Source: Brassica napus (Eukaryota; Streptophyta; Magnoliopsida; Brassicales; Brassicaceae). Taken from it: a DNA stretch of 64,000 nucleotides. Where the stretch lies: the NCBI RefSeq assembly GCF_020379485.1, contig NC_063442.1, positions 11,247,509-11,311,508 of the forward strand, given 5' to 3'. Positions 1 to 11,180 of the stretch are shown piece after piece. Each line of letters starts with the position of its first letter. Within the stretch, counting starts at the first letter, position 1. The notes under the pieces are model-generated. The model was given only the letters and a program-made list of their open reading frames with translations, was not told the DNA's origin and ran no database searches. The position numbers were made by a program, and so were the translations under genes.

Positions 1-416
1 TCTGAGAATAAAACGCTTGGATTCGATTCTGCTTCGACGTTGTTATCGACGTTATAACCGCGGAGGACACCGACGGCTAGGGCCTCGGAAACCCTAGATA
101 TTGACTCGGTGAACTCTTTCGATTTGGTGATTTTCGCAATCTGTTTCAAGCTGTTTGGGATTTCGTCGGAGTCGGATTCGAGAAACTGCTTCAAGTCTCG
201 GGAGACGAGAGTTATCGTCTCTGCTGAGTCGGTGACTAGCTCGGCGAAGGAAGCGATTCCTTCGAAGAGGTTCGTGAGACGCTTCCTCTTCGCGGCGATG
301 TATGGGGAGTTGTAAGCTTTGTAAGCTCCGTAGCTCGAGACTCCGAGAAGGGATAATAGAATCAGCCATTTCCTTCTTCTATGAGGTGAAATCGAACCTA
401 ATCGAAGAATGTCCAT
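1..416 (-). CDS. Conserved plant protein of unknown function, 5' part only
   Basis: An open reading frame runs without a stop from an ATG at 416 down to the window edge (138 codons), so the 3' part of the gene lies outside. The product starts MDILRLGSISPHRRRKW and continues with a short hydrophobic stretch (about residues 18-36, WLILLSLLGVSSYGAYKAY), suggesting an N-terminal membrane anchor after a basic leader. The rest is a helical, charged region (residues about 44-120) rich in Leu, Glu and Lys. Codon use is GC-rich and typical of an expressed gene, unlike the AT-rich flanks. I do not recognise a named domain; the overall look matches a plant family of small anchored proteins of unknown function. 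The start is chosen because it is the first ATG in frame and an upstream in-frame extension is not needed. Confidence 0.75.
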   Translation of the reverse strand, partial: MDILRLGSISPHRRRKWLILLSLLGVSSYGAYKAYNSPYIAAKRKRLTNLFEGIASFAELVTDSAETITLVSRDLKQFLESDSDEIPNSLKQIAKITKSKEFTESISRVSEALAVGVLRGYNVDNNVEAESNPSVLFS

Positions 417-914
417 CAAAAGCGCGAGGCAGAAAGAGAGATTTAGGGATTGTGAGATTCGTGAGTAGAAGAAGGGGGATGGTTTTGATTACGTGATTGA
501 TTTGGACTGTGACATGAGTGTAGAGCCAAGAAGTGAGGAACTCCGAAAGGCGAGAGAGGAAAAGGAAACAAATATCAAGTTGAAGAAGACGACGAATCTT
601 TGGTTTGGTTCTTATTGGAATCTTTCCGGTTTGGGTTAAACATTTGGTTCTTTTTATATACCCACCAGCCATCAAGTATAAACTAGTGCCTAACAATGGG
701 CTTAACATATTAGCCCATCGTGAAGTCTAAAACGTTTTCTTTTTGCAGAGTCTAACACATACGAGAGTCGACAAAGAAACGTAGTGCAGGAGAAGAATAA
801 AAAAAGTCGACAAAGAAAAGAAGAGTTTAGAGACGCGTCCACACACGTTGCCAAGAGCCACCACACGTGTTCTCATTTCTCAATAGGTTGCCAGAAAGAA
901 AGAGGAGCCGTTTA
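417..914. other. Upstream region of the unknown gene
   Basis: About 500 bases between the start of the minus-strand gene and the first MITE. It should hold the promoter and leader of that gene. A TATA-like stretch (tttttatatac, about 650-660) lies roughly 240 bases upstream of the ATG on the correct side. G-box-like CACGTG-type cores occur near 841-870 (cacacgtt, cacacgtg). The open frames seen here are short and have no recognisable similarity. Confidence 0.4.
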
Positions 915-1122
915 GGGCATGATTAACCCCAGTTTTTTAGCTGAAGTTCATAATTTATGATTTGACATTTTTTTTTATATTTTTCTGTTAAGAGACGGTT
1001 CTTATATCTGTTACTTAAGAGACATTTCTTAGTTTTTCTTAGTTAAAATTTTAGAAAAGTTAAGAACCATCTCTTATCCAATGCTAAGAACCCCATGTAA
1101 AAGACTGGGGTTAATCATGGTC
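915..1122. mobile_element. Tourist-like (PIF/Harbinger) MITE with TTA target duplication
   Basis: A 208-bp element with near-perfect terminal inverted repeats: left GGGCATGATTAACCCCAG, right end the complement of GACCATGATTAACCCCAG. It is flanked on both sides by TTA (912-914 and 1123-1125), the target duplication of PIF/Harbinger elements. The interior is also self-complementary (taagagacggttctta near 989 pairs with taagaaccatctctta near 1062), so the whole unit can fold into a hairpin. No coding capacity. It lies upstream of the partial gene at 1-416. Confidence 0.88.
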
Positions 1123-1125
1123 TTA

Positions 1126-2447
1126 ATTCATCATGTGGTTAATCTGACTCGCTTGGTCTATGTAAGGATAGTAGTGATTGAAGTTCGGGAATATTTCCCT
1201 GAAACTGAACCAATAAAATTAAAATTGAAACAAAATTCATAAATATATGAATGAATTTTATATTTTGTAGAAGCAAAAAAACAAAACTGAAACCACACAA
1301 AAGCCGAATGAATATCGAAAATTTTAAAATACAGTTTATATTCATAAAATATTAATTAAATTAAGTATTTAAAGTTTTGAAATAACCAAATATTTTTTTT
1401 TTTTAACATTGATATATTAGGATATACAATTATGATAAAGATTACCAGAGCCGCTCTATGAAAATCAATGCGTGATCGGGTTTATTTGCACAATTTTTAA
1501 AATCTATTGTCAGTCTTTCCTCAGTATCATGTATAATTGTTTAATAAATTGTTTTCTCCATAAATTGAAACATGCACCTGCTGGTGTGGAAACATTAATG
1601 AACTCTTAGTCAAACCACTGGACTAAATGAACTTCTACAAATAACTAAATATTCTAAACTGATTTACAAATCAAATTATAAAAAAAAAAACTGAATTATC
1701 GGAATGATTTTATCCAAAATATTTCAAAACGTTTGAATTATGAGATATTGTTGGAAATACCACAAGTTAAGTACCATTTTTCAAAAATACCACCAATCAA
1801 AAAAATACAAATATTCGGGTTTATGCTTTAGTGATTATTGTTTATGGTTTAGTATTAAGGGATTGGGTTTATAAATATTTTATAAATATTTTAAGAAATT
1901 AGTTTATTGTTATTTTATCACAAGTTTAGGTATTTGTGTAATAGTTATTCAGTAATGGTAAATTTGAAAAGTTGTATCAAATTTATGGTAGAATTGAATT
2001 TTTTGAATAATCCAATATCTTATAAAAAAAGTCCGAATTATTTGAAATTTTCTTTGAAAAAATGGGGTTATCAAACTTCAGCCCACAAGCCAAGAGTTGG
2101 GAATTTGAATCATTATACGCGGGCTCCGTTCCGTTTGATCTGCCGCGGGACGAGTTTGGGTCAAGTGATGATTTGAAAAAATTGATTCACGGACCCACAA
2201 AAATAAGAAAAATTTTTTTTTTTAAGAAAAAGGATATTTTTAATACAAATTTTAAAATATTTATTTAATTTTAATTATAAATCAATTTTTGTTATGATTT
2301 TTAAATTTTTTGAATCCAAAAAATCACTCAACCCATGGGTTGGCGGAGGATCAAGCTGGACATGTCAATTGGTGACAACTCGTCCAAACTGAGCGGGACG
2401 ACCCGCAGCGCAGCACTACATGACAAGCCCATAATTCTGGTTTAAGA
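1126..2447. other. AT-rich intergenic region
   Basis: No gene is supported here. Most of it is A/T-rich. A GC-richer patch at about 2095-2170 and another at about 2330-2415 contain loosely complementary sequence (cgggacgagtttgggtca versus the complement of actcgtccaaactgagcggg), which may be the remains of an old transposon, but I found no clear terminal repeats or target duplication. The right end directly precedes the RPS2 pseudogene leader. Confidence 0.4.
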
Positions 2448-2456
2448 AAACCCTAA
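2448..2456 (+). promoter_or_regulatory. Telo-box of the RPS2 leader
   Basis: AAACCCTAA lies 55 bases before the (mutated) start codon of RPS2 copy 1. Telo-boxes near the transcription start are a known hallmark of plant ribosomal protein and translation genes. The tandem-duplication breakpoint falls inside this motif, so copy 2 at 35438 retains only its last part (cctaa). Confidence 0.6.
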
Positions 2457-2747
2457 TCTTACGCCCACTAATATACCTTCAAACCCCTAAGCAAGCTCAC
2501 TGCATCGACATTGGCGGAAAGAGGTGGAGAACGCGGCGCTGAGCGTGGTGGTGACCGTGGTGGTTTCGGACGTGGCTTCGGCGAACGTCGCGGCGGAAGA
2601 GGCGGTCCAAGAGGCCGTGGACGTCGTGGAGGCCGTCCCACAGAAGACGAGAAATGGACACCAGTCACCAAGCTCGGCCGTCTCGTTCAGAGCGCTAAAA
2701 TCACGCAGCTAGAGCATATCTATTTCCACTCTCTCCCTGTCAAGTAG

Positions 2748-2990
<243 letters not shown>

Positions 2991-3384
2991 TAACAAGATT
3001 GGGAAGCCACATACGGTTCCTTGTAAGGTTACGGGGAAGTGTGGTTCGGTTACTGTGAGGATGGTTCCTGCTCCGAGAGGTGCTGGTATTGATGATGTCT
3101 TCACTTCCTCTAGAGGTTCAACCAAAACTTCCTCTAGAGGTTCAACCAAAACCCTCGGTAACTTCGTTAAGTTTTCTGTTTCTGTCCTTACTTGTAGCAG
3201 AAGTTACGACCTTGATGCGTTTGTTCATTTATATAGTTGACATTGGCTAAGTCATTTCATCTGATAATGATATGAGTGTACGTTTATTATGGATTTAGTG
3301 CACACTTGCTTAGGTGTTTTATATGTGAATGTCTAATCCAGATTCTTGATAAAGCTTTACACTACAAGAAAACATATTTTTTAC

Positions 3385-3740
3385 GAGGGCAATATACGTT
3401 GTAACTTCGTCGTAAACGGGGTGTTACGACGAATGAACCGCGAAACACGTTTCGTCGTAAAACGCCCGTCGTAACCGACGTTTCGTCGTAAATGACTTGT
3501 TAAGTTTACGACGAAATATATTCCTCGTAAAGCGCAGGGCAGAGATTCGTCGTAAACGACACGTAAAATTTCGTGGTAAACTCCACGTAATGGATTCGAT
3601 GTAAAGCACACGTAAACATTTTCGTTGTAACACCCTCGTAAATATTTCGATGTAAACTCCACGTAACATTTCGATGTAAAGACCACGTAAAATCTTCGAT
3701 GTAAAAGACTCGTAATTATTTTCGACGGTAATCAGTTGTA
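3385..3740. repeat. Left subterminal repeat array of CACTA-1
   Basis: Roughly 20 short, imperfect copies of (t)cgtcgtaaa, cacgtaaa and cctcgtaaa type motifs in both orientations, spaced about 15-25 bases. In En/Spm such arrays bind the element-encoded accessory protein near the ends. Here the repeats are built on a tcgtaa core rather than the maize motif. Confidence 0.7.
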
Positions 3741-3963
3741 AATGTTTACGTCGAGCCTACATCGACGTTTCGTTTTATAATATATTTTGAATATTATTTT
3801 TAACCTCAAATATATATATATATAAATTTGAATTTATTTAAAATTCTGAATTTTAAATAATTTTAATTTTAAAACGAAATATGAAAATAAAAAACATTTA
3901 TAAAAAAGCATTTAAAAGTCATAATATTTAAATTCATAATACAAACCGAAAATATTAAAAAAA

Positions 3964-5615
3964 CTACATATCATCGAAGTAGTCGGTGGGGTTGCTCGGC
4001 TGTTGACGGGTTGGATCGGACTCTTGGGGATCTCGTACTGGCAACCCAAGAGCGGCTCGTCTCTGACTCAACATTCTCTGCATAACCGGGTTTCCCACGG
4101 CCATCACGTCTAGCAAATCCTCAAGAGAGTCTAAACGAACCTGCTGGCTATCCATTCGAGCTTTCATCTGAGAAGTCTCTTCATCCCGTCTCGAAGTGTA
4201 TGACGAAGTTGCCCTTGCAACTTGGTTAACGGAGCCTATACCGACTATTCGGCCCTTCTTTCTAGGAGCCAGCTATAAAATTAAAACATATATTAATATA
4301 GTTATTAAAAATAATGAAAAAAAAAATTTTAGTTGTACTACCTCTTCGAAGATTCGGTCGGCTTCTTCGGTGGACAATGTGACGGGTAATCCATCGGGAG
4401 ACTCCTGAGTTAGTTGCGTCTCCCGTTCTTCAATCCGAGTAGCCACTGCTTGAGCGAGTTTCTCTGATGCAGGATCCACAAAAACTCCGTCGGATGTGGC
4501 GTGAGTCATCTTGAATAGGTCAGACAGAGATGGTAAGACTCCCGTCTTCTCCAACTACAAAAAAAAAATATTAAAAGTTATATTAATTGAATATTTTAAA
4601 ATAAATATTTAAAAACAAAACTTACAACGTCTAGACGGATGCCTGCATGTGGTTTTTGGCCGGTTCTGTGAAGCATGGGCAAATTACCATCTTTATCCTT
4701 CGTTCTTCGAGAAGCCGAGCACGAATTGGCCTTTTTGATCGAAGACGGGTGCTTCCAATAGGCGATGAGGCCATCCCACACATCCGTCGTGAGCTCAGTG
4801 GGCTTTCCCTCATACCCGTCGAGCTCCCACTTGTCCTTCCAATCGGAGACTGTGTTGCAGAGGCGGATCTTTGCTTTTGCAACGAATTCCGCCTTCACCA
4901 TCTCGGTGATTCCCAAAGACCAATGCCACTTTTGCTGAAACACAAAAAATTTGAAAAAATTACAATTAATAATAATATTAAAAAATATATACATATTTAA
5001 AAGTTAAAATTTAATTAAATTTAAAAATCTTACCGCAAACATTTTAAACCACGTGATCTTAACGTGATTTGGAGTCTTGCTCCAGTTCGGATATGCCCCG
5101 TCGTAGTAACCCTTAATCGTTTTCGAAACGCTCCGGCCAACACGGTTATTAGCCCCAAACCTGAAAGGAAAACAATTTAACCGTTAGAAAATAAAAATAT
5201 TTTAAATTTTTATGTAATAAAAATTAATAACTTACCAATAAGTTCCTCGGGGTCTATCGGGGTCTAGAACATCCAAACCCTCTCGTCCGGGCTGGGCAAG
5301 CAAATCCTCTACCGTATATCTCGCGAATGGGGCATATGAAGGCACACGCAAATCCGGATGAACTGCACCTTCTGGGACAGGCTCAGGTGCAGCCGCTGGA
5401 GGAGGAGGTGGAGGCATATGCGGTGGAGGCATTTGCGGTGGAGGCATCTGCGGTGGAGGAGGACTCCAAGCAACTCTCTGAGAAGGCTGAGAGTCTGGAA
5501 CTGCGGTGGAGGATGATGGACCAGAAGACGATGGACCGGAAGAAGATGTACCGGAACCATCGTCGCCAAACAAATCTCTATAACTAGGTGCTCTGGATTT
5601 TCTTCTAGGAGCCAT
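3964..5615 (-). CDS. CACTA-1 accessory protein (Transposase_24, Ptta/En/Spm type), 5 exons
   Basis: Spliced from 5615-5236, 5160-5034, 4934-4626, 4554-4342 and 4272-3964 (minus strand), all with GT-AG junctions and consistent phase, giving 445 residues. The N-terminus is low-complexity Ser/Gly then Pro/Met-rich (about residues 20-85, repeated QMPPP). The central part (TVEDLLAQPGREGLDVLDPDRP, then KTIKGYYDGAYPNWSKTP, TTDVWDGLIAYW, CSASRRTKDKDGNLP, TGQKPHAG) matches the plant Transposase_24 family. The C-terminus is a charged, probably coiled-coil segment (MKARMDSQQVRLDSLEDLLD). A 40-bp tandem array precedes the gene at 5889-6042. It is probably the DNA-binding partner of TNP2, inferred from En/Spm biology. 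CACTA-2 carries a homologue with the same exon pattern. Confidence 0.87.
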
Positions 5616-5888
5616 CTAAAAAAAATTAAAATAAATTTTATCAGTTACGACATAATAAAAATATTATTCCGTTACCTAACTAATCACCTAAACTAATTAC
5701 CTAACTAATCACCTAAACTAATTCCGTTACCTAACTAATCACCTAAACTAATTTAAAAAAAAAAAAAAGAGAGAGAGAAGAGAGAGTTTACCTTAGAGAG
5801 AGCAAAGGAATTTGGGAGGAATGAGCGAGGCAGCCTCGCTCTCGGCGTCCCCTTATATAGATTAGGATTCGTCGTAAAATCGACGTAA

Positions 5889-6042
5889 ATTTACGACGAA
5901 ATTACCAGGCCCGCGTTTTCCATTTACGACGAATTTACCAGGCTCGTGTTTTTTAATTTACGACGAAATTACCAGGCCCGTGTTTTTCGAGTTACGACGA
6001 AATTACCAGGCCCGCGTTTTTCCATTTACGACGAAATTACGA
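5889..6042. repeat. Tandem array in the promoter of the CACTA-1 accessory gene
   Basis: About four copies of a 33-37 bp unit containing ttacgacgaaattaccagg followed by a cccgcgtttt stretch, ending in a partial fifth copy. The unit holds the same ttacgacgaa core as the subterminal arrays. It lies just upstream of the accessory gene (start 5615) and downstream of TNP2, where it could allow the element's own DNA-binding protein to act on its promoter (inference). CACTA-2 has a shorter version at about 27730-27900. Confidence 0.7.
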
Positions 6043-6188
6043 CGCTTAACCCTAAACACCGAGAATGAAATCCCTAAACCCCAAAGTGACATATCATCTA
6101 ACATCATATCTTATATCATACTACTTCTTACTCTTTCTTTTAGAAAATGTTACAATAGAGAAATCCAACATTTGATACATATATTACA

Positions 6189-9100
6189 TCACTCTAAATC
6201 GTTTTCGTTCTCATCACTATCATTACAATCATCATCGTCGCTTCTCTCGAACTCGTCTTCACGTGCTTCATCTGTCGCATCTTCGGGAATATCTTCATAT
6301 TGAAAGTTTTGCGGGTCGATCAAAAGGATTTCATCAGTTGGTTGTTCTGGTACCTCAACTTCAGTGATAGCGTCTTCTTCTTGCAAGGGCGGTTCTTCTC
6401 CAACGACAATGCGTCCACGAGGTGTAACTTTGATAGCAGTTACCCAGTTTATCCCGGAAGTTCGAAGCCGAGGATAAGGAAGGAAGCTAACTTGCTCGGC
6501 TTGTGAAGCTAAAATGAAAGGCTCAAATTTGTTGTATCTTCTCCCAAAATTGACATCCACAACACCAAATTTGTTATACCGAATCCCTCGGTTCACAACA
6601 GGATCGAACCATTCACATTTGAAGAGGACGCATTTTAGCTTCAATAACCCCGGAAATTCCACTTCAATAATCTCCTGCAATATCCCGTAAAAGTCTGTTT
6701 CACCTTTCACACATATTCCGTAGTTACTCGTTGCCCGATGTCTCCCATACTCGTATGTGTGAAAGGTAAATCCTCGTGTGAAATACATAGGTGATGTGGT
6801 GACCTTTGCAACTGGACCTTGAACCAATTCATGAAACCATACGGGATAATAAGGATCGTCATAATCAACCTGCAAAAAACATATATATATTCTTAAACAC
6901 TTACTTAATTAATATAATAGTATGAGATATATTACCTGTGATTTTAACCACTTGACAAAGTGCTTATCTTTACGTGTATCCACATCAGTTGCAGATATTC
7001 CTGGTATTGCTTCTTCAACTTGAGATACAAACATCCTGCAAATTGAACAAATAATCAAATCATACATAATTAACTTCAATTCATATAATTAACATTCACA
7101 AAAAAATTTACCTTTCAAAGTAACGGGTCATTGCATCCTCGCAGTTGAGCAGAATATAAGTGTGGGCACTATGTTTATCTTCTTCACATGACCACCATAC
7201 TTCTTTCGTTTTACCACCAAACCGTCCAATTTCGCAGAAAATGTCAGGAACACCATCAATTGGATATGATGTCGGTACTCCACCATCATCATATCTTCTA
7301 GGAACTCTTTTTCTCGTACGAACAGTTGGAGCAAAGTAGTATGATGTGAAGTTAGATGTTTCGGCTGTCAAACTCCCTGCAACTATTGAACCTTCTACCT
7401 TTGCAAGATTTCTTGCTTTCCCCTTCAAATGTTTCATCTGTCGCTCATACGGATACATCCATCCGTTGTGAACAGGTCCACGAAGCAATGCTTCATACGG
7501 TAGGTGGACAACTAGATGCTCCATGACGTCAAAAAATGAAGGAGGAAATATCTTCTCCAGGTTGCACAATATGATCGGAATGTTCTGATGAAGTTGTTCG
7601 ATGACTTCTTCTTTGAACGTACGTGTGCTAAGATCTCTGAAAAATGCTCCGATGGCTGTATATTTTAAAAGGAATCAAATTAATAACATTTCGTAACATA
7701 GGTATATATATAAATTTATAATTACCTGCAAGTGCTTCGTGGACATTTGCTGGAAGGAGCTCGGCAAAAGCAAATGGAAGCAGTCGTTGCATAAACACAT
7801 GACAATCATGACTTTTCATTCCGGAGAACTTTTGACCTCGTTCAATACATCTTGACATATTTGAAACATAACCATCAGGAAACTTAACTTCCGATGCAAC
7901 CCAGTCAAACAAGGTTGTTTTCGCTGCTGATGACAACCGGAAGATGGGAACAGGAACGTTTCCATTGCTCTTGATATGTAACTCACTTCTTGAGCAAATA
8001 TCAGGTAAGTCCATCCTTGACTTTTTGTTATCTTTTGTCTTCCCAGGGACGTTAAGTAATGTATTCATGATGTTCTCAAAAAAGTTCTTCTCGATATGCA
8101 TGACATCCAGATTGTGGCGTAAGAGAAGATCCTTCCAATACGGTAGCTCCCAAAATATACTCTTCTTATGCCAATTGTGAGATACACCATACCCATCAGG
8201 CATATTTCCAGGAACATGCCAATTTCCTCCAACCTTAACTGTTTCCTGAGCTCCGTAATAATCAATGTCCGCTTCGATCTGCTGGCCGGTGAGATATGGA
8301 GGAGGACTGTCTCTGACAATTTTTTTGTGTCGAAACAATGTCTTGTTTCTTCTGTACGGATGGGCAAGTGGAAGAAACCGACGATGACAATCAAACCAAC
8401 AACTCTTCCTACCATTCTTCAGTTGAAAAGCATCCGTGGATCCAAGACAATACGGACAAGATAATCTTCCATGTGTTGTCCAGCCAGACAACATCCCATA
8501 AGCAGGGAAATCACTTATCGTCCACATCAGAACTGCTCGCATCGTAAAATTGGTTTTCAAGGAACAATCGTACGTCCTCACCCCTTCTGACCACAATTGC
8601 TTTAGCTCTTCTATCAACGGTTGAAGAAAAACATCAAGAGACCGTTTTGGATGCTTCGGCCCTGGGATTAATATGGTCAAAAATAGAAATTCTTGTTCCA
8701 TGCACATATCCGGCGGTAAATTATACGGCGTAAGAATGACTGGCCACAAAGAATATTGTCTACCAGACATTCCAAATGGACTAAATCCATCGGTGCATAA
8801 CCCAAGATAGACATTCCGAATATTTGTAGCAAAATCTCCGTGTACCTTGTTGAAATGTTTCCACGCTCTTGCGTCTGATGGATGTGCAACCTCACCATCT
8901 CTCTGGACATGTTCGGCATGCCACCTCATCGACGCAGCAGTCCTCTCAGATTGATATAATCTTTTCAATCTGTCTGTAATTGGTAGGTACCACATCCTTT
9001 GGTACGGTACCCTATTCCTCCCACGGCCTTGCGGTTTGAATCGTGGTTTTTTGCAGAATCGACACTCTTCTAACTTGTCATCTTCCTTCCAGTAGATCAT

Positions 9101-9859
9101 GCAGTTGTCGATGCAAACATCAATCATCTCCGAGGGTAACCCAAGACTATAAACCAATTTCTGAATCTCATAATAAGATTCAGCAGACACGTTGTCTTCT
9201 GGCAAATACTCTTTAAACAACTCCGCCCATGCATCCATGCAATTCTCAGGTAAATTATGATCCGTTTTAATATTCATCATCCTAGCTGCTAGAGACAATT
9301 TAGAGAGACCTTCTCTACAACCAGTGTAGATTGGTTGATTTGCAGCATCTAGCATTTCATAAAATCTTTTTGCATCCAAATTAGGTTCTTCTACATTTCC
9401 AGTTCCATCTGCTATTGTTGTAGTTGTTTCTAAAAATGCATCACTAATCATATCTTGAACCCTATCATGATCTACCATCTGCTCCTCTTGATGATAATTA
9501 TATTCATTATGCACATGATTCGGTTCTTCATTATGATGAGCATCCTCAAAATTAGCATTACTACTACTAGCTTCATTTCCCCCATAACCCTCTCCATGTT
9601 GATACCAAATGTAATACTGTGGTGTAAATCCTCTGTTTACTAAATGATTCCATACAGTTTCACTACGTGCAAATTTCGAATTTTTGCATTTTGAACAGGG
9701 GCAGAACATCTTACCGCTTTCCTGCGTGATCGGTGTACAGCCCGCCTGGTGCATGAATGTCTCTAGCCCGTTCAGAAATGCATTCGTCACTCTCCCGTCG
9801 GAATCTTTGTGCAAATACATCCAACTTCGTAACTCGTAAATACTACCGCCACCGACCAT
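6189..9859 (-). CDS. CACTA-1 TNP2-type transposase, 4 exons, intact
   Basis: Exons 9859-7726, 7655-7112, 7035-6936 and 6869-6189 join in phase to 1,152 residues without a stop. Domains in order: N-terminal transposase-associated region (residues 5-85, GKMFCPCSKCKNSK); Transposase_21 core (CTDGFSPFG near 355, CPYC near 468, CHRRFLPLAHPYRRNK just after, HNLDVMHIEKNFFENI near 581); DUF4218 (NLEKIFPPSFFDVMEHLVVH near 743, WMYPYERQMKHLKGKARN); DUF4216 (about 945-1080, GRHRATSNYGICVKG); an acidic C-terminal tail (EDEFERSDDDDCNDSDENEN). It should cut and join the CACTA ends. All GT-AG introns are short and AT-rich. The ATG at 9859 is the first in frame and aligns with the N-terminus of the CACTA-2 copy. 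Confidence 0.92.
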
Positions 9860-9894
9860 TTTTTCTACTATTTTTTTTTAAATTTTTTTTTTTT

Positions 9895-10825
9895 CCGTTT
9901 GTGTCTTGTGAGGAAGAGAGTTGTGTGTTGTGAGGAAGAGAGTTGTGGGAAATGACATATATATAGAGAAATTTTCGAGTTGGGTAGTTGAAATATAACA
10001 ACGATTTTACAAGGGAAAGTTTACATGGATTTTACATAGTTTTTTTACAACGACTTTACAACGAAACTCGATAAGTTTTTCACCTAAATATAACGGTAAC
10101 ATGATTCGTTGTAATATCGATGTAAAATTTCATTTTCGACGTACTTACGTCGTAATATTACATGGCGTTTACGACGAAATTTGGTTTCGTCGTAATTGCG
10201 TTGTTACCCCACCAATTACTATTTCTAAAACAACGATAAGGAACCTGTGTCGTTCGTCTGTCTGCCAATTCAGTGGAACGACAAGGAGAAAGTGGACGGA
10301 AGTGCAGCTGGTTTGTACTTGAGAGGAACCTTTGACGATGGTCGGAGGTTTCACTCAAGTATAAACCAACTTCACTTCCCTCCATTTTCTCCTTATCGCT
10401 CTACTGAATTGGCAGACAGACGAATGACTCATGTTCGTTATCGTTATCTTCGAAATAGTAATTGGTGGTTCGAGAAGAAGAGAGTTGTGTGTTGTGAGGA
10501 AGAGAGTTGTGTGTTGTGAGGAAGAGAGTTGTGGGAAATGACATATATATAGAGAAATATGGTAAGTTTTACATGGATTTTACATGGAAAATTTACAACG
10601 CGTTTACAACGAACTTAGGTAAGTTAAAGCACTTTCAATACACGTTTTCACCTTTATGTAACGGTAACATGATTCGTTGTAATGTCGATGTAACGTTTAC
10701 AACTATTTTGCATTCCACGTACTTTCGTCGTAAACTTACATTAACTTTACGACGAATACATTTCGTCGTAAATTACCATCGAGTTTACGACGAAGTCATG
10801 TCGCGTCGTAATTGCGTTGTAAAGC
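9895..10825. repeat. Duplicated TNP2 upstream region around a long palindrome
   Basis: About 9895-10205 recurs at about 10484-10825. Shared blocks include gaggaagagagttgtg (in tandem in both copies), gggaaatgacatatatatag, aagttttacatggattttac, taacggtaacatgattcgtt and cgtcgtaattgcgttgt. The palindrome at 10209-10468 sits exactly between the two copies, so a segment of promoter plus subterminal repeats was duplicated around it. Confidence 0.75.
10209..10468. repeat. 260-bp near-perfect palindrome inside CACTA-1
   Basis: The sequence from ccaccaattactatttc at 10209 to its complement ending at 10468 is self-complementary along almost its entire length, with arms of about 130 bases, only scattered mismatches and almost no loop. 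For example, gtctgtctgccaattcagt occurs in the left arm and its complement in the right arm. Transcription would give a long hairpin RNA. It is not like the tcgtaa repeats around it and may be a nested foldback element. Confidence 0.8.
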
Positions 10826-11180
10826 TAATGTAAATTTACGAGGAAATAATTTCCTCGTAAAATGCCGTTGTTACTGCTACGTTTTCTTGTAGTGTTATAT
10901 GTAGTGGAGAACATGTTAATTATATTCTGTACAGTATTATATTCAATTCATTGACGGATTATTGATTGATCTCGTTTTTAATGTTTGTTTTTGATGTTTG
11001 TTGTTGTTAATACACATGCTACATTTGACATGTATTCAGAAGACATATGGGTTTATTACACCTGAGTTTTGGAAAGAAACTAGGTTCCAGAAATCGCCAT
11101 ACCAAGAGTACACGGATCTCTTGGCTACCAAGCTTGATTCTGCGGCCAAAGCTGTTACCGAGGTTGAAGACCAAGCTTAA

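Larger units (their letters stand above)
3360..10894 (-). mobile_element. CACTA (En/Spm) transposon 1, apparently complete
   Basis: Both ends carry the inverted terminus CACTACAAGAAAAC and the element is flanked by TTA on both sides (3357-3359 and 10895-10897), the 3-bp target duplication of CACTA elements. Length 7,535 bp. Dense subterminal repeats of the type ttacgacgaa / ttcgtcgtaa and tacgaggaa fill about 3385-3740 and 10000-10880. It carries two minus-strand genes with intact frames: a Transposase_24-type gene (3964-5615) and a TNP2-type transposase (6189-9859). It sits in the intron of RPS2 copy 1 in the opposite orientation. Intact ends, target duplication and frames make it a candidate autonomous element. 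Confidence 0.93.

Noticed and set aside
3385..3740. CRISPR-like array of short regular repeats
   Set aside because: Repeats are degenerate, in both orientations, and form the subterminal region of a CACTA element in a plant genome.
7944..8547. Plus-strand frames within the CACTA-1 transposase region
   Set aside because: They are antisense shadows of TNP2, whose own frame is conserved between the two elements.
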